Assembly (NCBI GenBank): GCA_039931555.1 | Contig: JBDTRP010000154.1 | Span: 1 to 64,000, forward strand | Reading direction: 5' to 3' | Source of the DNA: JAENVT01 sp039931555 | Lineage (GTDB): Bacteria > Actinomycetota > Acidimicrobiia > Acidimicrobiales > Ilumatobacteraceae | DNA length: 64,000 nt | In this document: in pieces, positions 1-7,679 of the stretch | Layout: each line of letters starts with the position of its first letter | Position numbering within the stretch: position 1 is the first letter of the stretch | Position numbers and translations under genes: made by a program | The notes under the pieces: generated by a model | What the model was told of the DNA's origin: nothing | The model's database searches: none | Seen by the model: only the letters and a program-made list of their open reading frames with translations

Positions 1-408
1 CAAGCGGCGTTCGACTACATGGCCGACCTCGGCAACCTTGCCGAATGGGATCCGGGCGTGAAGCGCGTGACCCAGATCGATGGCTCTGGGGGCGGCGCGT
101 CTGCTTCCTTCGACGTGGCGGTGGCGGCCGGCCGTGGTGAGCTCACGCTGCGGTACCACACCAGGCAGTACGAGGAACCCCATCTGGTCGTGATCGCGGC
201 GCGCAGCCGAATGCTGACCTCGATCGACCGCGTCTCGATCAACGCGGGCGCAGGATCGGGCTGTCTGGTGACGTACGACGCCGAGCTCAAGCTGAACGGC
301 CCGCTCCGATTGGCAGACTTCGCGTTGAAGCCGATGTTCAAGCGCATCGGTGACCGTGCCGCACGAGGCCTGGTCGTTGCGCTCGCCGGAGATGTCGTCG
401 CATCGTGA
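1..408 (+). CDS. SRPBCC-family protein, 5' end outside window
   Basis: The frame is open from the first base, so the start lies upstream; an internal ATG at 19 is not needed. The visible 135 residues look like the later part of a polyketide cyclase/dehydrase-type SRPBCC (START-like) domain: an early W-D-P-G-V segment, alternating strands, and a C-terminal amphipathic helix containing RLADFALKPMFKRIG. Such folds bind hydrophobic ligands; no catalytic residue can be named. The stop overlaps the GTG start of the next gene by 4 bases, so the two are probably translated together. The family call rests on overall pattern, not on a hallmark motif. Confidence 0.7.
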   Translation, partial: QAAFDYMADLGNLAEWDPGVKRVTQIDGSGGGASASFDVAVAAGRGELTLRYHTRQYEEPHLVVIAARSRMLTSIDRVSINAGAGSGCLVTYDAELKLNGPLRLADFALKPMFKRIGDRAARGLVVALAGDVVAS

Positions 409-1391
409 ACCTCGCTGGCGTGGTCGACTCGTTGATGGAGGTGCCCGTCGTTCCGAGCTTCACCAGGGTCGGGTACCAGTTGCGTTCCCGCCTCGACCAT
501 TGGACCGATACGGCGACCTATGACCTGACTGGCCGCACGATCGTCGTCACGGGCGCGACCTCGGGCCTCGGTCGCCACGCTGCCGAGCAGTTCGCCGCGC
601 TCGGTGCACATGTCGTGATCTCGGGGCGCGACGCGTCGAAAGCCGACACCGTGCGCCGTGAGATCGCTCGCCGCACCGGCTCAGCGGCGCTGACCGTCGC
701 CTGCGCCGACATGGGCGAGCTCGACCAGGTCCGATCGATGGCCGATCAACTCTTGGCAGAACACCCGACGATCGACGTGCTCGTGCACAACGCCGGAGCA
801 CTCAGCGGCCACCGCTCGGTGAACGCTGACGGCATCGAGTCGACCGTCGCCAGCCAGGTGCTCGGGCCGTTCCTGCTGACCAGCCTGTTGCTGCCCTCCC
901 TTGCAGACGCCTCACCGGGGAGAGTGCTGACGATGTCATCGGGCGGGATGTACGCAGCGCCGTTGTCGGTCGGTCATCTGCAGATGACCGACGCCGCATT
1001 CCGCGGCAGCGAGCAGTACGCACGGGCCAAGCGGGCACAGGTGACCCTCAACGAGATGTGGGCGCACCGGATCGACCGATCCGACGTGGTATTCCATGCG
1101 CTGCATCCCGGTTGGGCCGACACCCCTGGAGTCGCAACGGCGCTCCCGCAGTTCCGCCGGTTGATGCGACCCCTGTTGCGCACACCGGCGCAGGGCGCCG
1201 ACACGCTGGTGTGGCTGGCTGCCGACGACGGCGAACCGCTGCGGACCAGCGGAGACTTCTGGCTCGACCGTCGCCGGCGCAAGATCCATCGACTGCCGTC
1301 GACCGTGCGATCCGACACGCCGCGACGACGGGATCAGCTGTGGGATTGGTGCGTTGCCCAGACCGACGCTCGGATTGGCAGTTTCAGCTGA
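405..1391 (+). CDS. SDR-family NAD(P)-dependent oxidoreductase
   Basis: A 328-residue short-chain dehydrogenase/reductase. The cofactor-binding glycine motif is TGATSGLGRHAAEQF (about residues 49-63), an NAG-type motif follows in LVHNAGALSG, and the catalytic Tyr-Lys pair is in YARAKRAQ. The N-terminal ~40 residues before the Rossmann fold and the C-terminal extension resemble the retinol-dehydrogenase-like group (DHRS-12 type). The GTG start at 405 overlaps the preceding SRPBCC stop, suggesting a two-gene operon acting on a hydrophobic substrate; that role is inference. Its 3' end overlaps the convergent GGDEF/EAL gene by 8 bases. Confidence 0.88.
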   Translation: MNLAGVVDSLMEVPVVPSFTRVGYQLRSRLDHWTDTATYDLTGRTIVVTGATSGLGRHAAEQFAALGAHVVISGRDASKADTVRREIARRTGSAALTVACADMGELDQVRSMADQLLAEHPTIDVLVHNAGALSGHRSVNADGIESTVASQVLGPFLLTSLLLPSLADASPGRVLTMSSGGMYAAPLSVGHLQMTDAAFRGSEQYARAKRAQVTLNEMWAHRIDRSDVVFHALHPGWADTPGVATALPQFRRLMRPLLRTPAQGADTLVWLAADDGEPLRTSGDFWLDRRRRKIHRLPSTVRSDTPRRRDQLWDWCVAQTDARIGSFS

Positions 1392-3525
1392 CGGTCGGAT
1401 GTCGGAGTCCCGGCTTCTCGCCGGCCGGTTCCGGGCGACCGAACAGAAAACCCTGGCCGAAGATGCAGCCCAACTCGACGAGCGCGGCAGCCTGCTCGGC
1501 GGTCTCGATGCCTTCGGCGACGACGTCAAGGCCAAGCTCGTCGGCCAGCGAGATGATCGAGTGAGCGATCGCTGCGTCACGCGTACGCAGTCCGAGACCA
1601 GCCACGAAAAGGCGGTCGATCTTCAGCGCGTTGACGGGAAACTGTCGGAGGTACACCAGGCTGGCCCAGCCGGTGCCGAAGTCGTCGATCGAAATCGACA
1701 CGCCCAGGTCGCGGATCGCGTGCAGGCTCCGCGTCGCCTTGTCGAGGTCCTGTACGAGTGACGTCTCGGTGATCTCCAGCCACAGCTTTCCCGCTGGCAG
1801 GCCAGTCGCGGCGAGGGTCGCGGCGAGTCGTTCGGGCAGTCGATCATCGAACAGCTGCACGCACGACAGGTTCACCGCGAGGTAGAGGTCTTCGCCTGCG
1901 TCGTGCCAGGACTTGGCCTGGTTACACGCGATCTGCAGCACGCTTTGCCCGAGCTCGATGATGTGACCCGAACGCTCGGCGTCATCGATGAACTCCTCCG
2001 GTGGCAGCAGGCCGCGCTTGGGGTGTTGCCACCGCGCCAGTGCTTCGACGCCGACCACGACCTGATCGGCGAGCCGCACGACCGGTTGGTAGTGGACGAT
2101 GAACTCGCTGTTCGCCGTTGCTTGCTGGATCTGTGCCGCCACAGCGGGGTCGACACGCCGGCCGGAACCGGGGCGCGCGCTGCCGAGGACCGGCCGATTG
2201 ACCATGACGGCACCGATGGCTCGACCACTGTCGTCGCGCACCAACGTGGTCGAACCGAGCAATTGGATCGTGGAGCCGTCACGACTACGCACGGAGAGCT
2301 GACCGTGCCACCGGCCCGCGGTGTGCAGTTGCCGATCGGCGCGCAGGCGCTGCCGTTCGGACCCGATCCAGGTGTTGACTTCGTTCAACGGTCGGCCGAC
2401 GACCTCGGAGTTGCTCCATCCATAGAGCTCCTCTGCGGCGCGGTTGAAGCTCTGGACGCGGAAATCATCGAGATCCGTGACGATGACCGCATCGGCGACC
2501 TCGGTACGGAGACCGAGCGCATGGACGACGAAGTCGGACGGAGGCGGGCTCTCCCAGCGCGGGAATCCCGGAAACGGAGGTTCGTGCCACGCGACGCTGG
2601 CGATGGCGGTAGTCGTGCGGCTCGGTCGACGCTTGTCCTCGTACATGTCTGCGTCCGCGGCCCGCAACAACGAGTCGACCGTTGAACCGGATTCGCTGGA
2701 GGCAATGCCGACCGACACCCCGCTCAACACCTCCGTGGCATCGATTTGAAAGGGCTCAGACATCACCGACCGCAAGCGCTGGGCGAGCATCACGGCTTGG
2801 CGCTGGCCGAGGCCCGGGCACACGAGCACGAACTCGTCACCGCCCAGCCTGCACAGCCGATCCTGCGAGCGGACGGCCCTGGTCGTCCTCGCGGCCACCT
2901 TGGAAAGCAGATCGTCACCGGCGTGGTGGCCGTATCGGTCGTTGACGTCCTTGAAGTCGTCGATGTCGAAGTAGAGCAGCCACACGGGCCGGTCTCGAGT
3001 GCTGGCCAGCACCAGTTGTTGCCCGATGAATCGGGTCGCAGCACGCCGGTTGGGAAGACCGGTCAACGTGTCCGTCTCGGCAAGTTCAACCAGGCGATCC
3101 GTCATCAGCTTGCGAGCAGTGATATCGACATGGAACAGGACAGCGCCGGCGCCGGCGTCGACCGGCGCCGACGAGGCGAAGAGCATGAACCACCGGTCCT
3201 CGATCGGCGACGGGCAGGGATACTCGAACTCGAATCGCTCGCGATCGCCCGCGAGGATCAGGCGAAGACCGTGCGCGACAGCAATCGAGGCGGCGGTCGC
3301 CGACCGATCACACACCGACAGGTAGTTCACGCCGAGACCGGTTGTAGCCGTCGAGCCTCCGTTGAGGTGGGCGAACAACCGCCATGCCTCGTTCGTGTCG
3401 ATGATCGCGCCAAGCCCATCGATGACCGCAGCACATGCGGCCAGCCGATCGAAGGCGCTTGACCGCAACGCCGCAATCGACTCGGATCGAGTTTCAGCGA
3501 CCGTCATTTTCGGTTCTCTACCCAC
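1384..3525 (-). CDS. PAS-GGDEF-PAS-EAL cyclic-di-GMP signalling protein
   Basis: A 713-residue cytoplasmic signalling protein. In order: an N-terminal PAS-like domain (~30-140), a GGDEF domain (~150-300) with intact RLGGDEFVLV, a second PAS domain (~335-445, with FNRAAEELYGW), and an EAL domain (~470-700) with VGVEALARWQHP and IDDFGTGWASL. Both enzymatic signatures are intact, so synthesis (two GTP to c-di-GMP) and hydrolysis (to pGpG) are both possible; which dominates cannot be read from sequence. No membrane segment is seen. The start is GTG at 3525 or ATG at 3507 (MTVAETRSES); neither has a strong ribosome site. Confidence 0.92.
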   Translation of the reverse strand: MGREPKMTVAETRSESIAALRSSAFDRLAACAAVIDGLGAIIDTNEAWRLFAHLNGGSTATTGLGVNYLSVCDRSATAASIAVAHGLRLILAGDRERFEFEYPCPSPIEDRWFMLFASSAPVDAGAGAVLFHVDITARKLMTDRLVELAETDTLTGLPNRRAATRFIGQQLVLASTRDRPVWLLYFDIDDFKDVNDRYGHHAGDDLLSKVAARTTRAVRSQDRLCRLGGDEFVLVCPGLGQRQAVMLAQRLRSVMSEPFQIDATEVLSGVSVGIASSESGSTVDSLLRAADADMYEDKRRPSRTTTAIASVAWHEPPFPGFPRWESPPPSDFVVHALGLRTEVADAVIVTDLDDFRVQSFNRAAEELYGWSNSEVVGRPLNEVNTWIGSERQRLRADRQLHTAGRWHGQLSVRSRDGSTIQLLGSTTLVRDDSGRAIGAVMVNRPVLGSARPGSGRRVDPAVAAQIQQATANSEFIVHYQPVVRLADQVVVGVEALARWQHPKRGLLPPEEFIDDAERSGHIIELGQSVLQIACNQAKSWHDAGEDLYLAVNLSCVQLFDDRLPERLAATLAATGLPAGKLWLEITETSLVQDLDKATRSLHAIRDLGVSISIDDFGTGWASLVYLRQFPVNALKIDRLFVAGLGLRTRDAAIAHSIISLADELGLDVVAEGIETAEQAAALVELGCIFGQGFLFGRPEPAGEKPGLRHPTVS

Positions 3526-3588
3526 GACCGGGCGAGGTCAAACGTCGCCGTACCTCACGGCGCCGTGCAGCCGGTTGCGGGCGGGCGG

Positions 3589-4428
3589 TCATCGTTCCGG
3601 GTCACGCCACGTTCTCCGTGAGTGCGAGCCCACAGGAAGCGACGGTTGGGGGTGGGGGTGGTGCAAGTGGGTTCGTTCGTGGATCAGGTTGACGGCCAGC
3701 AACAACTCGCGGTCGGCGAGGATCTCGCCGGGCGTCCCTGCGCCGACGAAGCGGTGATCCTCACCGAACACCACGCAGCGATCGGCGAGGTGGTCGATGG
3801 ACTCGAGATCGTGCGTGGCCATCACGACGGTCTTGCCGGCACGGTGGAGCTCGACGATCAGTTCGATCAGCCACTGCTGAGTGCGCGGGTCGAGCGCTGC
3901 GGTCGGCTCGTCGAACAGCAACACCTCCGGGTTCATGACCAGCACCGACGCGATCGCCACGCGCTTCTTCTGCCCACCCGACAGTTGATATGGGGCCCGG
4001 TCGGCGAGGTCGATGATGTCGAGCATCGACAGCGTGTCACGCACCCGTTGTTCGACCTCCGCCGCAGCCAGGCCGAGGTTGAGAGGCCCGAACGCCAGCT
4101 CGTCGCGTACGGTCGAGGAGAAGACCTGAGCGTCGGAGTTCTGGAAGACGAAGCCGACGCGACTGCGAAAGCCGCGATTGAACTGCTCGTCCTCCAGGGC
4201 AAGCTCGGTCACTACCGAACCGAACGCGGTGAATGAACCGACGTCGGGGAACAGCAAGCCGCCAAGCACTTTGAGCAGGGTCGACTTACCACAGCCGTTC
4301 GCACCCAGCAGGGCGACTCGCTCGCCACGATGCACCGCCAGTGACACGTCGCTCAACGCCGCGAAGCGATCGAGATAGGCGTAGTGCACGCCGTCGATCG
4401 CCAACACCGGTTCAGCGACCGACAGCAC
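3589..4428 (-). CDS. cbiO: ECF-type cobalt/nickel transporter ATPase (CbiO/NikO)
   Basis: ATP-binding subunit of an energy-coupling-factor metal importer, about 279 residues. Walker A is LLGANGCGKSTLL, the signature is LSGGQKKRV, and Walker B is VLLFDEPTAALDP, followed by an H-loop in MATHDLESI. The GTG at 4428 is chosen because it gives a normal N-terminus; it overlaps cbiQ by 17 bases, and a second GTG at 4407 would avoid the overlap. The C-terminus carries the histidine-rich tail HERTHLHHPHPQP, unusual for a cytosolic ATPase but fitting a protein that handles a transition metal. Last gene of cbiM-cbiQ-cbiO. Confidence 0.92.
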   Translation of the reverse strand: MLSVAEPVLAIDGVHYAYLDRFAALSDVSLAVHRGERVALLGANGCGKSTLLKVLGGLLFPDVGSFTAFGSVVTELALEDEQFNRGFRSRVGFVFQNSDAQVFSSTVRDELAFGPLNLGLAAAEVEQRVRDTLSMLDIIDLADRAPYQLSGGQKKRVAIASVLVMNPEVLLFDEPTAALDPRTQQWLIELIVELHRAGKTVVMATHDLESIDHLADRCVVFGEDHRFVGAGTPGEILADRELLLAVNLIHERTHLHHPHPQPSLPVGSHSRRTWRDPER

Positions 4429-5365
4429 GATCGACCCCCAGCAGCACGACGATCGCCATGGCGCACGCCAACATCCACATGACGTCGGTCGCCTTGATAC
4501 GTCGCAGCGCCAGCGTGCGTGGTTGGCCGGAGTACCCCCTGGCAACCATCGCCTGGTGGACCTCCTCCGACAGGGCATGGGCCTTGCCGAAGAGCGCACC
4601 TGCCGTGCCCGCAACGAACAGCCTGCCCGATGTCACCGACCGATCGACGTTTGCAGTGCGCGCCTTTCGCGCCTCGTACATGTCGGTGACCGACCCGAGG
4701 AGGTGGAACACATAGCGATACGCCATCCCCAGCACGAGGATGAACATGCGCGGCACGAACATCGCCCGCAGTGCCCCGAGCAACCGCATCCACGGTGTGG
4801 TGAGGGTCAGCAGTACGACGAACGAGATCGACGCGGCAACCCGGGTGACAACCAGACCCGCAGAGCGCAGGCCCTGGCTGGTGAGCCCGACGCGATGACC
4901 GAACCAGTGCCCCATCGGCACGACGATGTGTCCAGGAGTGATGAAGCTGAACGTCGCCGGTACCACCACGATGCCCGTGAAGACCGGGACGAAGAGCCAG
5001 ACGCGCTTGATGAAGTACCGCACCGAGATCTGCGACGCAACCGCGATCAGGACGGCGAGCGCGCATGCACCGAGCAACACCGGGATGTTGCGAAGGAAGG
5101 CGACTGCGACCACGAATGCGAACATGGTGACCGCTTTGGCGCGTGGATCGATCCGTTGCAGCACGCCACGTCGTGCAGCGATGTCGTCGGTGAACAACGC
5201 GTGCCGGATCACTCCCGAGGCGCTCATGATGGTCTTGTCGATGAAGTTCTTCTTGCTTCGCACACCGATGCAGCCGCACGGGCACAGACCGACTTCGCGT
5301 TGCAGCAGCCATGCCGGCGTGACCGAGCTTCGGTCCGACAAAATCTTTTCGAGTCCGGTGGTCAC
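4412..5365 (-). CDS. cbiQ: ECF-type cobalt/nickel transporter transmembrane protein (CbiQ/NikQ)
   Basis: T-component of the importer, 317 residues with several membrane helices (for example in VTMFAFVVAVAFLRNIPV). It couples the ATPase to the substrate-binding CbiM. The start is GTG at 5365 because its G-T-G-A overlaps the cbiM stop by 4 bases, and because the N-terminus VTPAWLLQ...GLCPCGCIG is an extension I recognise from actinobacterial CbiQ proteins. The CPCGC cysteine cluster in it could bind metal, which is inference. The two Ala-Arg-Gly coupling-type motifs are represented by VARGYSGQPRT near the C-terminus. Translationally coupled on both sides. Confidence 0.9.
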   Translation of the reverse strand: MTTGLEKILSDRSSVTPAWLLQREVGLCPCGCIGVRSKKNFIDKTIMSASGVIRHALFTDDIAARRGVLQRIDPRAKAVTMFAFVVAVAFLRNIPVLLGACALAVLIAVASQISVRYFIKRVWLFVPVFTGIVVVPATFSFITPGHIVVPMGHWFGHRVGLTSQGLRSAGLVVTRVAASISFVVLLTLTTPWMRLLGALRAMFVPRMFILVLGMAYRYVFHLLGSVTDMYEARKARTANVDRSVTSGRLFVAGTAGALFGKAHALSEEVHQAMVARGYSGQPRTLALRRIKATDVMWMLACAMAIVVLLGVDRAVGR

Positions 5366-6429
5366 GGCGACGACACGGCGCGAGATCGATCGGCACGCAG
5401 CCGAGCCATGAGGCGAATGGCCAGGAACATGAGGTACACCACGACCGAGATCGCCGCGACCCCGACGAGTGCAGACACGACGTACGCGACATTGGGATGC
5501 TCGCCGCTCCCGAACCCGTAGCCGCCCAGCACGGCGTGGTTCCAGAACGAGCTCCATCGCGCCAGGCCGGCCGGGACCGCCTGCAGGTTGTACCGACCAA
5601 GATCGAGGTGCTCGGGACCGCCTTCACCGAAGGCGCCCCCGGGTGCAAGTAGGCCGAGCGGGGTCAAGACCACCAGCACGCCCAGTCCGAGCGCCGCCCA
5701 GCGCCAACCGAGTGGTCGGCGGGCCGGCATCGCACCCTCGAGTCGCACCTTGGGGTGATTGATGCGCAGGACCGGCACGTTGGCCCGCTGCAGGTACGCG
5801 ATCACACCATACGTCAGTGCGAACTCGGCGAGCCCGGCGACCGTCAGGTGGGCGAGCGCCATTGCCGGAAGCGTCTGCGAGAGGTGGAACGGAGCGTACA
5901 ACGGGGTGCCGTCGGCGGCCTTGAACAGCTCCGGCTGCAGGCCGAACTCGATCGCCGCACACATCGCCGCTGCATTGAGCCCGACGTACGCTCCGAAGCC
6001 CGCAGCAACCGCTCGACGCGGGTTGGTCAACGTCATCTTGCGACTCAGGGCGCAGTAGACCCCGTAGCCGACGAACGGCAGGACGACCGCCATGTTGAAG
6101 CAGTTCACACCGATCGCCAGCACGCCGCCGTCCCCGAAGAACAGCGCTTGAATGATCAACGCGGCGGACACGGCGATCACGGCAGCCCAGGGACCGAGCA
6201 GTACCGCGGTCAACGTGCCGGCGACACCGTGGGCCGTCGTGCCGTCCGGCACCGGGATGTTGAACATCATCACAATGAAGCTGAACGACGCGCCGAGGGC
6301 GACATAGGGGACGTATCTCGACGTGATCACTTTGCGAACCCGACGTCCGGCGGTGGCCCAGAATGGGACCATCACCGCCCCGAGGGTGCCGCAGGTCGAC
6401 GGGCTGAGGTATCCGTCCGGTATGTGCAC
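5362..6429 (-). CDS. cbiM: Cobalt/nickel ECF transporter substrate-binding subunit CbiM with PDGLE domain
   Basis: Substrate-capturing membrane subunit, 355 residues. In known CbiM/NikM structures the metal is held by the N-terminal amine and His2, so the protein must begin Met-His-Ile-Pro-Asp-Gly. Here GTG at 6429 directly precedes HIPDGYLSPSTCG, which fixes the start; the frame continues upstream but would bury this site. Several hydrophobic helices follow, then a C-terminal CbiN-like PDGLE-type segment (VLTPLGLLAPGGAFGE) with one more helix, so a separate cbiN is not required. First gene of the operon; a Nur-box-like palindrome lies 27 bases upstream. Cobalt versus nickel cannot be settled by the protein alone. 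Confidence 0.92.
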   Translation of the reverse strand: MHIPDGYLSPSTCGTLGAVMVPFWATAGRRVRKVITSRYVPYVALGASFSFIVMMFNIPVPDGTTAHGVAGTLTAVLLGPWAAVIAVSAALIIQALFFGDGGVLAIGVNCFNMAVVLPFVGYGVYCALSRKMTLTNPRRAVAAGFGAYVGLNAAAMCAAIEFGLQPELFKAADGTPLYAPFHLSQTLPAMALAHLTVAGLAEFALTYGVIAYLQRANVPVLRINHPKVRLEGAMPARRPLGWRWAALGLGVLVVLTPLGLLAPGGAFGEGGPEHLDLGRYNLQAVPAGLARWSSFWNHAVLGGYGFGSGEHPNVAYVVSALVGVAAISVVVYLMFLAIRLMARLRADRSRAVSSP

Positions 6430-6455
6430 AACACCCCCTTCGAGCCGTACCCGTA

Positions 6456-6472
6456 TTGCGAACCACTTGCAA
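6456..6472 (-). promoter_or_regulatory. Nur-box-like operator upstream of cbiM
   Basis: The 17 bases TTGCGA-ACCAC-TTGCAA match the tTGCaa-N5-ttGCAA layout of the box bound by Nur, the Fur-family nickel-uptake regulator of Streptomyces. The site is centred about 35 bases upstream of the cbiM start, where a repressor would block transcription. Only the match and the placement are seen; Nur binding is inference. Confidence 0.5.
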
Positions 6473-6619
6473 AACGAGTTTGGCAAAGCTCCTCGACCCC
6501 GTCAACCCCCGAACCCGCGTTCTCGGCGCCGATGGTCGACAATTTGTGTAACGGTCGTGTTCTCGGACACGATCTCGGAACCACAGTTCGCCACGTCATG
6601 CGGACGAGAAGGGACATCC

Positions 6620-7669
6620 ATGGTCAAGCCGTCATTCGGCATCTTCGACCACATCGAAGACATTCCCGGCACCCCGACTCCGCAGCTGTTGAGAGACCGG
6701 CTCGATCTGATCAAGATGGCCGACGAAGCCGGGTTCGCCGGCTTTCACCTCGCCGAACACCACGGGACGGATCTGTGCATGGCACCGAACCAGGAGGTGT
6801 TCATCGCCGCGGCGTCGCAGATCACCAAGAACATCCGGCTCGGGCCACTGGTGAAGCTGCTCCCCTTGCATCACCCGGTGCGGATCATCGAGGACATGGT
6901 CGTGGTCGACAACCTGACGAACGGTCGGCTCGACTTCGGCGTGGGCCGCGGTGTTGCGCCCATCGAGCACTATTGGTTCGGCAGCAATTGGCATGATTCG
7001 AAGGCGCGCTTCGTCGACGTGCTCGGCATCATCTGCGAGGCGTTCGCCACTGGCGAGATCAGCAGCGAGAACTCGAAGTTCTACGACTTCCCGACGATTC
7101 CACTGTCGACCAAGCCCGTCCAGAACCCGATCCCGTTCTGGTACCCGGGGAGCCCGATCACCGCCGGGCGGCACGGCATGAACCTGATGTGGCCAGGACC
7201 GATCGACCAGGCCGCCCACGACCTGTATGTCGAGACGTGGAACGCACACCGCAGCGACACACACCGCGTCGACGGACCCGATTCGGTGCCGCGGGTCGGC
7301 TGCACGATGGTGCTGGCAATCAGCCCCACGGAGAGCGAGTCGCTCGACGTCGTTCGGCGCACGATGGGCGGTCTGATGCGCCGGACCCAGAACGTGCACC
7401 AGTTCGATCATCTCGTGCTGAGCGACGAGGAGTGCGATGCCGCTCTCGGACCGCTGCGCAACATCATGTCCCACATGGAGGCAGCGATTCAGTTCGGCGC
7501 CGGGACTGCCGAGCAGATCAAGGACCGTTTCGCCGCCGTCCTCGAGCCCGGCTTGACCGACTACATCGTGTTGCAACTCCCCGCCGGCGACATGACGCTC
7601 GACGAGGCCAAGCGCACAATGGACCTGTTCTGCAGTGAAGTGAAACCGGCACTCGAGGCCGCAGCCTGA
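6620..7669 (+). CDS. LLM-class flavin-dependent oxidoreductase
   Basis: A 349-residue luciferase-like monooxygenase (TIM-barrel, F420- or FMN-dependent family). Family features are the early FHLAEHHGTDL segment, PLHHPVRIIEDMVVVDNLT, and GRLDFGVGRG. The ATG at 6620 follows a purine-rich stretch (gagaaggga) and begins MVKPSFGIFDH, a normal family start; the frame is open further upstream but lacks family sequence there. The substrate is unknown. It lies 10 bases before malate synthase and is divergent from cbiM, so the 190-base gap holds promoters for both directions. Confidence 0.88.
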   Translation: MVKPSFGIFDHIEDIPGTPTPQLLRDRLDLIKMADEAGFAGFHLAEHHGTDLCMAPNQEVFIAAASQITKNIRLGPLVKLLPLHHPVRIIEDMVVVDNLTNGRLDFGVGRGVAPIEHYWFGSNWHDSKARFVDVLGIICEAFATGEISSENSKFYDFPTIPLSTKPVQNPIPFWYPGSPITAGRHGMNLMWPGPIDQAAHDLYVETWNAHRSDTHRVDGPDSVPRVGCTMVLAISPTESESLDVVRRTMGGLMRRTQNVHQFDHLVLSDEECDAALGPLRNIMSHMEAAIQFGAGTAEQIKDRFAAVLEPGLTDYIVLQLPAGDMTLDEAKRTMDLFCSEVKPALEAAA

Positions 7670-7679
7670 TGAGACAGCA

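Noticed and set aside
4353..5648. A 431-codon minus-strand frame overlapping cbiQ
   Set aside because: It runs in the wrong frame across cbiQ and the start of cbiO, rich in Arg and Pro, with no membrane helices; a composition shadow.
6430..6619. Possible cobalamin riboswitch upstream of cbiM
   Set aside because: The gap is only 190 bases and shared with a divergent gene; no B12-box-like core or multi-helix fold could be found.
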